Below, one piece after another: positions 20,738 through 30,967 of a stretch of 64,000 nt of DNA; the stretch's first letter is position 1, and every line of letters begins with the position of its first letter. This DNA is from Gemmobacter nectariphilus (lineage in GTDB: Bacteria; Pseudomonadota; Alphaproteobacteria; Rhodobacterales; Rhodobacteraceae): NCBI GenBank assembly GCA_020721445.1, contig DYMU01000007.1, positions 1 through 64,000 on the forward strand, in the 5' to 3' direction. Under the pieces are notes generated by a model. That model made no database searches. It was not told where the DNA came from and saw only the letters and a program-made list of their open reading frames with translations. Position numbers and translations under genes: made by a program.

Positions 20738-22539
20738 CAAGACCACCAAGAAGCAAGCCGCCTCCCGCACCCATTCTTGCCGCTGCCGAACCATTGGCGC
20801 AGTTGCCCGCCATCGTGCCACCTCTGCCACAAGACCACCCGCACAACACCCTTGACCGGGCGGCACACGGCACCTTGGCAAAGCTAAGCGGCGGGGTGTC
20901 GCCGCATGCCTTCATTGAGGCCTGGAGCGACTGGGCGCAGCATCTGGTGCGCTCGCCCGGCCGCCAGATAGAACTGGCCGAGCATATGCAGCACAACCTT
21001 CTGAAGGTCATCGCGCTTGCCACCAACCCGGGCAGTGAGCCGCCTTTTGCGCCAAAGCCCTATGACAGGCGCTTTGCCCATTCAGGCTGGCAGACCTTTC
21101 CGTTCCAGCTTTGGCAACAGGGGTTTCTGGCCGCGCAGGACTGGTGGGACCATGCCACCGAACCGATGCGTGGCTTGCGGCCCGAGGATGCCGAGCGCAC
21201 CCGATTTCTGGCGCGCCAGACGCTGGACGTGCTGTCGCCATCGAACCAGCCACTTCTTAATCCCGAGATCATCGCCGAGACGCTGAAATCCGGCGGCCGC
21301 AACCTGACCGAAGGTGCTGCACATTTCGCGCAGAACGCGATCAAGACCCTGACGAACCGGCATGATCCGCCCCCCGAAGGCTACCGGATCGGAACCGATC
21401 TGGCCTGCACGCCGGGGCAGGTGGTCTTTCGCAACGATCTGATGGAACTGATCCAGTACACGCCGCAGACGCCGCAGGTTCACGCGCGGCCGATCCTGAT
21501 CGTTCCGGCCTGGATCATGAAATACTACGTCCTCGACCTCTCGCCCGAAAACTCGATGGTGCGCTACCTTGTCGAGCAGGGCTTTACCGTCTTCATGATC
21601 TCGTGGATCAACCCAAGGGCCGAGCATCGCCACCTGTCGCTGGAGGATTACCGCAAACACGGCGTCCTTGCGGCGCTGGACGCAGTGACAAAGATCGTGC
21701 CCGACGCCGGGGTTCATGCCGTCGGCTATTGCCTTGGGGGCACGATCCTGGCGATCGCCGCGGCGACCATGGCGCGCGACCGCGATGACCGGCTGGCCTC
21801 TGTCACGCTGATGGCCGCTCAGGTCGATTTCGCCGAAGCGGGCGAGCTGCTGCTGTTTCTCGACGAAAGCCAGATCGCATTCCTTGAAGACCTGATGTGG
21901 GCACAGGGATACCTCGACCGCCCCCAGATGGCCCGCGCCTTTGCCGCCATCCGGTCCGAAGACCTGATCTGGACCCGCGCCGTCCATCGCTACTTCCTGG
22001 GGCGCGAGGACGTGCCGACCGACATCGGTGTCTGGCTTTCGGACACAACACGGATGCCGGCGCGGATGCATTCGCAATATCTGCGTGCACTGTTTCTGGA
22101 AAACCGGCTGACGGCGGGGCGCTTTGCGGTCGAGGGCAAGGTCATCGCACTCAAGGACCTGTCGGTGCCGCTTTTCGTCGTGGCGACCGAGACTGACCAC
22201 ATCGCGCCTTGGCGGTCGGTCTACAAGACCCAGCTGTTCACCGACTGTGACCTTACCTTCGTGCTTACGAAGGGCGGGCACAACACTGGCATCCTCAGCG
22301 AGCCGGGGCACAAGGGCCGGCACTACCGCATTTTGCACCGCCCCGCCGGGGCGCTCTACCTCGGACCCGACGGCTGGCTGGCCCAAGCTTCGCCGAAGGT
22401 CGGGTCGTGGTGGCCGGCCTGGTCGGACTGGCTGGCGACACGGGGGGGCGGCCTTGCGGCGCCGCCGACCTTGGGCGCCCCGCGCCGCGGGTTTCCACAG
22501 CTGGGCGCCGCGCCCGGCACTTATGTTCTGCAAGATTGA
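20734..22539 (+). CDS. phaC: Poly(3-hydroxyalkanoate) synthase, PhaC family
   Basis: WIMKYYVLDLSPENSMVRYLVEQGFTVFMISW, lipase-like box GYCLGGT; ATGA overlap with the ATPase stop. Confidence 0.9.
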   Translation: MTRPPRSKPPPAPILAAAEPLAQLPAIVPPLPQDHPHNTLDRAAHGTLAKLSGGVSPHAFIEAWSDWAQHLVRSPGRQIELAEHMQHNLLKVIALATNPGSEPPFAPKPYDRRFAHSGWQTFPFQLWQQGFLAAQDWWDHATEPMRGLRPEDAERTRFLARQTLDVLSPSNQPLLNPEIIAETLKSGGRNLTEGAAHFAQNAIKTLTNRHDPPPEGYRIGTDLACTPGQVVFRNDLMELIQYTPQTPQVHARPILIVPAWIMKYYVLDLSPENSMVRYLVEQGFTVFMISWINPRAEHRHLSLEDYRKHGVLAALDAVTKIVPDAGVHAVGYCLGGTILAIAAATMARDRDDRLASVTLMAAQVDFAEAGELLLFLDESQIAFLEDLMWAQGYLDRPQMARAFAAIRSEDLIWTRAVHRYFLGREDVPTDIGVWLSDTTRMPARMHSQYLRALFLENRLTAGRFAVEGKVIALKDLSVPLFVVATETDHIAPWRSVYKTQLFTDCDLTFVLTKGGHNTGILSEPGHKGRHYRILHRPAGALYLGPDGWLAQASPKVGSWWPAWSDWLATRGGGLAAPPTLGAPRRGFPQLGAAPGTYVLQD

Positions 22540-22629
22540 AGCCACACCCTCGTCTTGGTCATTCATCAGGAATATTCTGGCCCTTGAAGATGGCCGCTTG
22601 GCCAGCAACGGCCGTGTCAGCTGACGCTG

Positions 22630-22985
22630 CGGCGCAGCGAAAAGCCCGCGCAGCGGGTCGGCTATGGTGCCGGGCGTCGCCCAGTCCGCCTGTTCGGCCA
22701 CGCGGCGTTCGGTCAGGCTGTGGACCTTGCCTTCCAGCGTGGCGGTGCCATGGGGCACCTTGACCCGGATGTTTTGCAGGTCGAGTTCGGCCTGCAGCTT
22801 GAGCGCCTTCATGAGTCGGTCCCGGATATCGGCGGGGCTGGCCTTGGGCGCGATCAGGATCGCATTCGTGACACCCTTTACCCCGGCCATGTCCCGAATT
22901 GCGCGTGCGGCAGCGTCGGGTTGGTAATTCCACTCTGCCGTGCCGGAGAACGACGCCGCCTTGCCGATGCAAAGCTGACCCGGCC
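22630..22985 (-). pseudogene. BON-domain protein fragment
   Basis: Minus-strand GTAEWNYQPDAAARAIRDMAGVKGVTNAILIAPKASPADIRDRLMKALKLQAELDLQNIRVKVPHGTATLEGKVHSLTERRVAEQADWATPG reads as one and a half BON repeats; no clear start, truncated on both sides. Confidence 0.65.
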
Positions 22986-23028
22986 CGGCGGCAACGCGCC
23001 ATGGCGCTGTCGCCAGAACGGGTTGCGG

Positions 23029-24135
23029 TCAAAGCCGCTGTCCGGTCTTGGCATCGAACAGCTTGGCCCGGTCCATTTCGACCTCGAACCGAAAGGTCGA
23101 ACCACCCGGTCGCGCGTCTTTGGGTCGGACCCGGGCGATCAGGTCCTGCCCGCCAATCTCGAAGACGATCATGGTGTCGGGGCCGGTCGGCTCATCCACC
23201 ACGACGGGGCGTTCAAAGACAAAGCGGTCGGGGCCGGGAAGTTCAGTGCCTGCGGCAAAAATCGTCTCTGGGCGCAGGCCAAGGACGACAGCGCGGCCTT
23301 CGGACCCGGCCACGCGCCCCGCGATCCGGTTGGGCAGTGGAAAGCGGATCTGGGTTGCCCCTTCACCGCAAAGAACCGCCATGCCGCCGTCACGGACCAA
23401 GTATCCCCCCAGCATGTTCATCGGCGGCGAGCCCATGAACCCTGCCACGAACAGATCGACCGGGTCTTCATAGACCGTCGCCGGATCTGCAAACTGGCGG
23501 ATCTGTCCTTCGTCCATCACCGCGATGCGCGAGGCCAGCGTCATCGCTTCGATCTGGTCGTGGGTGACATAAACCACCGTCTTGCCAAGGCGCCGGTGCA
23601 GTTTCTTGATCTCGGTTCGCATCTCGATCCGCAGCTTGGCGTCAAGGTTCGACAGCGGTTCATCGAACAGGAAAACCTCAGGTTTTCTGACCAGCGCACG
23701 ACCCATCGCGACCCGCTGTCGCTGGCCGCCCGAAAGTTGGCCGGGCTTGCGGTCGAGAAGGTGGTCGATCTGTAAAAGCCCCGCGAATTCTGCCAGCGCC
23801 GCCGCCTGCGCCGCCTTCGGCACGCGGCGCGTTTCCATCCCGAAGGTGATGTTGTCGCGCACGGTCTTGGTCGGGTACAGCGCGTAGGACTGAATGACCA
23901 TCGCGATATCGCGGTCGCGCGGCGGGATGTCGTTGACGCGGCGGTCGCCGATCCTGATCTCGCCGGTGCTGATCGTCTCCAGCCCCGCGATCAGGTTTAG
24001 AAGCGTGGACTTGCCGCAGCCTGACGGGCCGACCAGGACAACGAACTCACCCTCTGTGATTTCAAGATCGATGCCCTTGATCTCCTCGGTCGCCCCGAAG
24101 TTCTTGCGCACCCCTTTCAGCGTGATCCCGGCCAT
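23029..24135 (-). CDS. Sugar ABC transporter ATP-binding protein (UgpC/MsmK type)
   Basis: [46 protein letters not shown]-terminal TOBE-like region. Confidence 0.9.
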   Translation of the reverse strand: MAGITLKGVRKNFGATEEIKGIDLEITEGEFVVLVGPSGCGKSTLLNLIAGLETISTGEIRIGDRRVNDIPPRDRDIAMVIQSYALYPTKTVRDNITFGMETRRVPKAAQAAALAEFAGLLQIDHLLDRKPGQLSGGQRQRVAMGRALVRKPEVFLFDEPLSNLDAKLRIEMRTEIKKLHRRLGKTVVYVTHDQIEAMTLASRIAVMDEGQIRQFADPATVYEDPVDLFVAGFMGSPPMNMLGGYLVRDGGMAVLCGEGATQIRFPLPNRIAGRVAGSEGRAVVLGLRPETIFAAGTELPGPDRFVFERPVVVDEPTGPDTMIVFEIGGQDLIARVRPKDARPGGSTFRFEVEMDRAKLFDAKTGQRL

Positions 24136-24138
24136 CCG

Positions 24139-25026
24139 TTATCCCTTCACCGCACCGGCAGAAAGACCGCGCACGAACCAGGCACCGGCCACCACATAGA
24201 CGGCAAGTGTCGGCAAGGCCGCGATGATGGCGGCAGCCATGTCGACGTTGTATTCCTTTACACCAGTCGAGGTGTTGACGACGTTGTTCAACGCCACCGT
24301 CACCGGGTTGCTTTCGCCCACGGTGAAGGCGATGCCAAACAGGAAGTCGTTCCAGATCTGGGTGAACTGCCAGATCACGGTCACCACGATTGCCGGGATC
24401 GACATCGGCAGGACGATGCGGAAGAAGATGCCAAAGAACCCCGCGCCGTCAATCTGCGCCGCCTGCACGATGCCGTTGGAAACGCCGATGAAGAAGTTGC
24501 GAAAGAAAAGAGTGGTGAAGGCGAGACCATAGATTGTGTGCACGAAAACGAGACCGGGGATCGTGCCCGCCAGCCCCAATTCGCCAAGCGTCCGGGCCAT
24601 GGGCAACAGGATCACCTGAAACGGGATGAAGGCGCCAAACAGCATCAGCGCAAAGATCGTGTCAGCGCCGCGAACGCGCCACTTGGTCAGGGCATAGCCG
24701 TTCAGCGCGCCAAGGAAGGTCGAGATCAGGACCGCTGGCACCACCATCAGCACCGAGTTGACGAAATAGGGCTGAAGCCCATTGCAGCGCACGCCGACGC
24801 AGGCCGAACGCCACGCCTTGGCCCAAGCTTCGGTGTTGATCGCACGGGGTGGTGCCAGAAGCGTGCCCTCGCGGATTTCGGCCAGCGATTTCAGCGAGGT
24901 GGAGACCATCACGAACAGCGGCACAAGGTAATAGACACAAAACAGGCCCAGCACGGCAAACAGCAGCACCCGCTGAAGGGTTCGCGCCCAGCCCTTCGGT
25001 CTGACGATGCCCGATACCTGCTTCAT
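24139..25026 (-). CDS. Sugar ABC transporter permease (MalG type)
   Basis: EAA-like loop (FFRNFFIGVSNGIVQAAQIDGAGFFGIFFRIVLPMS). Confidence 0.88.
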   Translation of the reverse strand: MKQVSGIVRPKGWARTLQRVLLFAVLGLFCVYYLVPLFVMVSTSLKSLAEIREGTLLAPPRAINTEAWAKAWRSACVGVRCNGLQPYFVNSVLMVVPAVLISTFLGALNGYALTKWRVRGADTIFALMLFGAFIPFQVILLPMARTLGELGLAGTIPGLVFVHTIYGLAFTTLFFRNFFIGVSNGIVQAAQIDGAGFFGIFFRIVLPMSIPAIVVTVIWQFTQIWNDFLFGIAFTVGESNPVTVALNNVVNTSTGVKEYNVDMAAAIIAALPTLAVYVVAGAWFVRGLSAGAVKG

Positions 25027-25901
25027 GTCCGTCGAAGCTCGGAATAGAGATAGGGCACGATGATCGCGATCACGGTCATCAACATCATCACCGCACTGGC
25101 GGCGGCAAGGCCCAGTTCGCTGCGTTGAAAGGCAAAGGAATACATGAATGTGGCCGGCATGTCGGTGGCATAGCCGGGCCCACCCCCGGTCAGCGCCACC
25201 ACCAGATCGAAGCTTTTGATCGCAAGGTGGCTGAGGATGATCACCACCGACATCAGCACCGGCCGCATCATCGGCAGCACGATCCGCATGTAGGTGCGCA
25301 AGGGGCTTGCACCGTCGATCGCGGCGGCCTTCAGCAGCTCATCATCCACCGACCGCAGCCCGGCCAGAAACAGCGCCATCGCGTAGCCTGAGGATTGCCA
25401 GACCCCGGCGATGACCACGGTATAGATCGCATAGTCGGGGTTCACCAACCAATCGAAGCGGAAGCCCTCAAGGCCCGCCTGATGCATCACCCGCTCGATC
25501 CCGAGGCCGGGGTTCAGGATCCATTTCCACACCGTGCCCGTGACCACGAACGACAGCGCCATCGGGTAAAGGTAGATCGTGCGGATTACGCCTTCTATGC
25601 GGATGCGCTGGTCCAGAAGGATGGCCAACAGCATGCCGATCATCAGGCATAAAACCACGAACAGCAGCCAGAAGATCACCAGATTGGACAGCGCCACGTG
25701 CCAGCGCGGGGTGCTCCACAGCCGTTCATATTGCAGCAGTCCGGCAAGATCATAGTTCGGCAACACGCGTGAACGGGTGAACGAAATCCAGACGGTCCAG
25801 AGAATGAAGCCGTAGACGAAGATCAGGCTCGCGGCGAACAGCGGCGAAACCACGATCAGCGGCAGTCGCTTTTCCAGCGCGCGTCCGAACCTGCTGCCCA
25901 T
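25023..25901 (-). CDS. Sugar ABC transporter permease (MalF type)
   Basis: EAA loop (LLKAAAIDGASPLRTYMRIVLPMMRPV). Start uncertain: MGSRFGRALEKR (25901) or upstream MMAMSRG (25964). Confidence 0.85.
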   Translation of the reverse strand: MGSRFGRALEKRLPLIVVSPLFAASLIFVYGFILWTVWISFTRSRVLPNYDLAGLLQYERLWSTPRWHVALSNLVIFWLLFVVLCLMIGMLLAILLDQRIRIEGVIRTIYLYPMALSFVVTGTVWKWILNPGLGIERVMHQAGLEGFRFDWLVNPDYAIYTVVIAGVWQSSGYAMALFLAGLRSVDDELLKAAAIDGASPLRTYMRIVLPMMRPVLMSVVIILSHLAIKSFDLVVALTGGGPGYATDMPATFMYSFAFQRSELGLAAASAVMMLMTVIAIIVPYLYSELRRT

Positions 25902-25960
25902 GCCGCCTTCCCCCCGCCCGTGAAGCCCCGGGGCCGCTGGACGGCCCCGGGACATGGCCA

Positions 25961-27214
25961 TCACATCGCCCGCGCGATTGCGTCGGCCAGTGCAGTCGTT
26001 GCGTCCTGAGACGACATGTCGGAGTTGAAGAAGTTGGTCACCACGTCCAGAATCTCGCCGCGGACCGATCGCGAGATGGCCATCTCGTGCGCCACCGAGG
26101 GGACAAGCGCACCCACCTGTGCCGCCTTCAAAAGATCCTCATGCGACCGCTTGGCGCAATCGTCAAAGTCATCCAGCGGCACGTCGGTCCGTGCCGGGAT
26201 CGACCCCTTGGCCAGATTGAAGGTTTTCTGGAATGCTGGCGACATGATCAGGCTGGCCAGCACCTGCTGGCCTTTCAGGTTTTCATCCCCTGCGACCTTG
26301 AAGAAGGTGAAGCTGTCCGAATTCAGCACAAAACCGTCGCCCGGTGTGGGAATGCAGTAGAAGTCCTTGCCCGGCACCAGACCTGCAGCAAGGAATTCAC
26401 CCTTGGCCCAGTCGCCCATGATCTGAAAACCCGCCTCGCCCCGGATCACCATGGCCGTGGCAAGGTTCCAGTCGCGCCCGGAAAAGCCGTCATCAACAAA
26501 CCCCCGCAGGACACGAAGCTGATCAAAGGCGGCGACCATGGTTTCCGAGGCCCGCGCCTCAGGGTCAAGGTCAACCAGCGCCTTGCGGTAAAAGTCAGCC
26601 CCGCCGACACCCAGCACCACATCCTCGAAAATCGTTGCATCCTGCCAAGGCTGACCACCGTGGGCCAGTGCCACCAGACCTGCCGCCTCAAGCTTTTCGG
26701 CTGCGGCGTTGAACGCCTCCCATGTGGTCGGCATTTCGGTGATGCCAGCCTTTTCAAGCGCCACAGGGCTGGCCCAGATCCAGTCCACCCGGTGAATGTT
26801 CACCGGTGCCGCGACGTAATTGCCGTCGTACTTCATGATCTCGGCCAAGACGGGCGGCAGAACGCCATCCCAATTTTCAGCCGCAGCCACGGCCTGCACG
26901 TCATTCAGCGCCCCCTCGGTCGCCCATTCCTGAATGCCGGGGCCTTTCAGCTGAACGGCGGTCGGCGGATTGCCTGCCACCACACGCGCCCGCAGCGCTG
27001 TCATCGCGGCGTCGCCGCCGCCCCCGGCAATCGGGGAGTCAATCCAAGTGCCCCCCTGCGCCTCGAAAGCGCTCTTCATCTCTCCCACAGCCTTGGCCTC
27101 GCCGCCAGAGGTTCACCAGTGCAGGACTTCGACAGTGCCCTCGGCCAAAGCGCCGCCTGCGCAGACACTGCCGAACAACGCAGCAACCACGCTCAGTCTA
27201 TGAAACCTTGTCAT
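25961..27214 (-). pseudogene. Sugar ABC transporter substrate-binding protein interrupted by an in-frame TGA
   Basis: From CAT at 27212-27214: MTRFHRLSVVAALFGSVCAGGALAEGTVEVLHW*TSGGEAKAVGEMKSAFEAQGG...; TGA on the minus strand at 27113-27115, where this family normally has a second Trp (HWWTSGGE). Remainder intact to 25961. Confidence 0.85.
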
Positions 27215-27363
27215 TGCTCTCTCCCTTCAAAGCCGCCGCACGGCCCGCGCGTTTTCCCCGAACCATCGTCGGGTCGGAAAATGGTGGCAGCCGTCCGCGC
27301 GGTCTGGTCGCGACTCTCTCGCCTTTCGCAAGTTGACCTAACTCCTGGTGCCTTCAGGTCGCA

Positions 27364-27377
27364 TTGACGACCGTCAA
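27364..27377. promoter_or_regulatory. FNR/Dnr-like palindrome TTGACGACCGTCAA
   Basis: Perfect TTGAC-N4-GTCAA about 150 bp upstream of the sugar transporter operon start. Confidence 0.6.
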
Positions 27378-27665
27378 CGGCCTGCGGCACGGCACAGCCC
27401 TGCAAAAAGCGCAGGATGTGCTTGTGGATGATCTGGCCACGGAAATCCCCGCGCTTTGCGTGTCCGAGCCGCAGCGGACCCGCAGCAGTGCGGTCATCCG
27501 CGCAAGGCTGTGGGCCATCGCGCCGCGGTCAAGGGCCGCATGGTGATGCGGCTTGGCGGCTGGCGGTGTTGGCGCTGGAGAGGCAATCACGGCCGGAAGG
27601 TGCCGCACGCTTTCCGACACAGAAGACGGCGAACGCTGACGGGGGCGAACGGGCGGGTCTTCAGG

Positions 27666-29483
27666 TCATGCGGCGGTTGCCGCCTGCGGTCTGAGCGGCG
27701 GAAATTCTGCCGGGGTGATCGTCTCGCGCTCCATCAGCAGCTTTGCCCCGGCGGCCAGATCGGCGTGGCAGGCTTTCAGCAGCGTGATCGCCCGTTCAAA
27801 TGCCGTGTTCAAAAGACCGCGCACGGCAAGATCGACCTCGCGCGCCGTGGCTTCGGAATGGTCGCGCGGGGTAAAGCTGACATGGTCCTCGCCAAGATAG
27901 CCGCCGCGGTCCTGTTCCAGAACCGCCTGACCAAGCGTCTCATGCATGCCGAAGCGGGTGACGATCTGGCGGGCGATGTCGGTCGCGCGGACCAGATCGT
28001 CAGCGGCCCCGGTCGACACCTCGGCAAACCGGATCTGTTCCGCCGCGCGCCCGGCCATCAGCATGACCATGCGGTTTTCCAGTTCCGTCCGGGTGATCAG
28101 GAAACGGTCCTCGGTTGGCCGGGTCAGGGTATAGCCAAGCGCCCCGATGGTCCGTGGAATGATCGACACCTTGTACACCGGATCGGCACCCGGCAACCGT
28201 GCCGCCGCCAGCGCATGCCCCATTTCGTGCCACGCGACGGTCTCGCGCTCGCGCGGGTTCAGCAGCCGTCCCTTGCGTTCCATCCCTGCCACCACCCGTT
28301 CCAGCGCCGATGTGATGTCGGTCATGCCCACCGCCTTGGCGCCGCGTCTTGTGGCATGGATCGTGGCTTCGTTCACCAGATTTGCCAGTTCTGCGCCGGT
28401 GAAACCCGGGGTCAGACCGGCCGCCGCATCGACATCGAGGGCGGGATCGACCTTCACCTTGCGCAGATGGACGCGCAGGATCGCCGCGCGGCCAGTCTTG
28501 TCGGGGCGGTCCACCACGACTTGCCGGTCGAAACGCCCCGCCCGCATCAGCGCCGGGTCAAGGATTTCGGGCCGGTTGGTCGCGGCCAGCAGCACGATCC
28601 CTTCGCGCGGGTCAAAGCCGTCGAGCTCGGCCAGAAGCTGGTTCAGCGTCTGCTCCTTTTCATCATGCCCACCACCAAAGCCGCCAATGCCCCGGCGGCG
28701 GCCAAGCGCATCCAGTTCGTCGATGAAGATGATACAGGGCGCGGCCTTGCGGGCCTGATCAAACAGATCGCGCACGCGGGCCGCGCCGACGCCCACGAAC
28801 ATCTCGACAAACTCGCTGCCCGAGATCGAGAAGAACGGCACCCCAGCCTCGCCCGCTATGGCGCGGGCAAACAGCGTCTTGCCGGTGCCGGGTGGGCCGG
28901 TCAGCAGGATGCCTTTCGGGATATGCGCGCCAAGACGGCCGAACTTCTTCGGCTCTTTCAGGAAATCGACGATCTCCTTCAGCTCGGCCTTGGCTTCCTC
29001 GACCCCCGCCACGTCTTCGAAGGTGACGCCGGTGTCCCGCTCGACATAGACCTTGGCGCGCGACTTGCCGACGCTCATCATCCCACCCAGACCCTGCTTG
29101 TCGATGGCACCGCGCAGGAAAAAACTCCACAGCGCGAAGATCAGGATCATTGGCACCACCCAAGACAGGATGGCGGCAAGGAAGGTGTTCTGCACCGTGC
29201 CGTCGAATTCCGTGCCCGCCTGTTCCAGCCGGGCGGTCAGGTCCGGTGGCACGATGTTGGTGATGAAATGCGTGTTGCCGTCGACCGGATCACGGTAGCG
29301 GCCCTCGATCTCTTCGGCCCGCACTGTGACCGACGCGATCTTGCCCGCTTCAAGGTGTTCAAGGAACGTGCTGTAGGGAATGCGTTCAGTGACCGAGGCC
29401 TGCGACAGCCAGGATTGCACCAGAAGCAGGCCGAAAAAGGCCGCAACGAAGTACCACACGTGAATCTGCTGTTTGTTGTCCAT
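27666..29483 (-). CDS. ftsH: ATP-dependent zinc metalloprotease FtsH
   Basis: AAA Walker [12 protein letters not shown], zinc motif HEMGH, N-terminal TM segments. Confidence 0.93.
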   Translation of the reverse strand: MDNKQQIHVWYFVAAFFGLLLVQSWLSQASVTERIPYSTFLEHLEAGKIASVTVRAEEIEGRYRDPVDGNTHFITNIVPPDLTARLEQAGTEFDGTVQNTFLAAILSWVVPMILIFALWSFFLRGAIDKQGLGGMMSVGKSRAKVYVERDTGVTFEDVAGVEEAKAELKEIVDFLKEPKKFGRLGAHIPKGILLTGPPGTGKTLFARAIAGEAGVPFFSISGSEFVEMFVGVGAARVRDLFDQARKAAPCIIFIDELDALGRRRGIGGFGGGHDEKEQTLNQLLAELDGFDPREGIVLLAATNRPEILDPALMRAGRFDRQVVVDRPDKTGRAAILRVHLRKVKVDPALDVDAAAGLTPGFTGAELANLVNEATIHATRRGAKAVGMTDITSALERVVAGMERKGRLLNPRERETVAWHEMGHALAAARLPGADPVYKVSIIPRTIGALGYTLTRPTEDRFLITRTELENRMVMLMAGRAAEQIRFAEVSTGAADDLVRATDIARQIVTRFGMHETLGQAVLEQDRGGYLGEDHVSFTPRDHSEATAREVDLAVRGLLNTAFERAITLLKACHADLAAGAKLLMERETITPAEFPPLRPQAATAA

Positions 29484-29513
29484 CTAAGCGTCCTGCTAAA
29501 GTGCGGCGCAGTT

Positions 29514-29774
29514 TCAGGCTCGGTTTCCGGCGGCCAACATCTCGGCAAGATAGGTGACGGCTTTCGCCGGAGTGGCAAGCCGAGGGTAATCGGTCTCTGG
29601 AATCGGCAGACCGAAACGCTTGTGCAGCGCACTGACGAGGTTCAGGAAATCCATCGAGTCAAGGCCGAGGTCAGTCTGCATGTGATCGTCGTCGCCAATG
29701 GTCGCGGCGTCAAGGTCCGGCGCGACAGCGGTCAGATCGGTGATGAAGGCGGCGCGAAGGTCGGTCGGGGTCAT
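29514..29774 (-). CDS. Acyl carrier protein
   Basis: 86 aa, phosphopantetheine site DLGLDSMDFLNLVSAL. Confidence 0.88.
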   Translation of the reverse strand: MTPTDLRAAFITDLTAVAPDLDAATIGDDDHMQTDLGLDSMDFLNLVSALHKRFGLPIPETDYPRLATPAKAVTYLAEMLAAGNRA

Positions 29775-30967
29775 GGGATTGCGGGCTCCTGCAAGAGACG
29801 GTCAATTTCGGACAGAAACATCGCGCCGCGGCGGCCGTCGCTGACCCGGTGATCGGCGGCAAGGCTGACGGTCACCGCAAGGCGCGGCTGAACGGTGCCG
29901 ACATGGACCATGGGTTTCAGACGCGGCGCGCCAAAGCCGACCAGCGCCACCTGCGGCGGGTAGATTACCCCGATCAGGGCATCCACGCCGGTTTCGCCAA
30001 GCGAGGAGATCGTGATCGTGCCTTGCGTGATCTCGCTGTTGCGCAAGCGCCCGGCCCGGGTGCGGGCGACGATGTCGCGCATGGCCTGCATGATGGCGTC
30101 GGGGTCCATTACCTGCGCCTCCAGGATCGCCGGCGCGATCAGCCCGCCGCCCCGCATCGCAATGGCAAGCCCGCAATGGATGACTGCGGAGGGGGTATAG
30201 GGATGAGCCTCATGGCGGCCATTCAGTTCGGGCACTTTGGCCAGTGCCTTCACGGTGGCGTGGACAAGAAGCGCACCCATCAGCAGCCGTTGGTCCGGCG
30301 TGCGACCGGCGTTAAGGGCGGCAAGCCGGTCTTGCGCCGACTGTAGATCAATCTCATGCGTCAGGTAATAATGCGGAATCTCTCGCTTGGCACGGGTCAT
30401 GGCGGCGGCAATGGCGCGGCGCATCTCGGCCATGTCCAGGCCGGGCTTGCCCTTCGGGCCGCCTTGCGCGACAGGCGTCGGTGCGGTCGAGACATGGCGC
30501 TCGACATCGGACAGAAGGATCGCGCCACCCGGACCCGAACCCGCAACCGCCCTAAGCCCGATCCCCAGCTCGACCGCGCGCGCCCGTGCGGCGGGCGAGG
30601 CAAGGACGGTGTCACCGATGGCCGCGGGTGCCGGAACGGCGGGCGGCGGAACGGGGGGTGGCGGCGCGGCAATGCAGGGCGCTGCAACAGCAGGCGCGGC
30701 TTGCACCGCGGGCGCGCTGACCCCCACATCCTCTGCCGCACCCAACCGTGCCAGCGGCGCGCCAACAGGCAGCGTCTGGCCCGGTTCGGCCAGCAACGCG
30801 CCAATCTCGCCCGCCTCGAAGATCTCGATCTCGATCGCGCCCTTCTGGGTCTCGACGACCGCGACGATATCGCCCTTGGCCACCTTGTCGCCGGGCCCTA
30901 CCAGCCATTCGACCAGCTTGCCTTCCTCCATGTCCGCGCCAAGCGACGGCATTGTGAAGACGCTCAT
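29771..30967 (-). CDS. Dihydrolipoamide acyltransferase (E2) of a 2-oxoacid dehydrogenase
   Basis: Lipoyl site [17 protein letters not shown]3/E1-binding segment, C-terminal catalytic [17 protein letters not shown]. Confidence 0.9.
   Translation of the reverse strand: MSVFTMPSLGADMEEGKLVEWLVGPGDKVAKGDIVAVVETQKGAIEIEIFEAGEIGALLAEPGQTLPVGAPLARLGAAEDVGVSAPAVQAAPAVAAPCIAAPPPPVPPPAVPAPAAIGDTVLASPAARARAVELGIGLRAVAGSGPGGAILLSDVERHVSTAPTPVAQGGPKGKPGLDMAEMRRAIAAAMTRAKREIPHYYLTHEIDLQSAQDRLAALNAGRTPDQRLLMGALLVHATVKALAKVPELNGRHEAHPYTPSAVIHCGLAIAMRGGGLIAPAILEAQVMDPDAIMQAMRDIVARTRAGRLRNSEITQGTITISSLGETGVDALIGVIYPPQVALVGFGAPRLKPMVHVGTVQPRLAVTVSLAADHRVSDGRRGAMFLSEIDRLLQEPAIP

Noticed and set aside
21082-22890. 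602-aa minus-strand ORF
   Set aside because: Mostly antisense to phaC; only its N-terminal part coincides with the BON remnant.
27113-27115. Selenocysteine recoding of the TGA in the sugar-binding protein
   Set aside because: The position is normally Trp, not Cys/Sec, and no reason for a SECIS element was seen; mutation or sequencing error is simpler.
27456-29852. 798-aa plus-strand ORF
   Set aside because: Antisense shadow of ftsH and the ACP gene; no recognisable domain.
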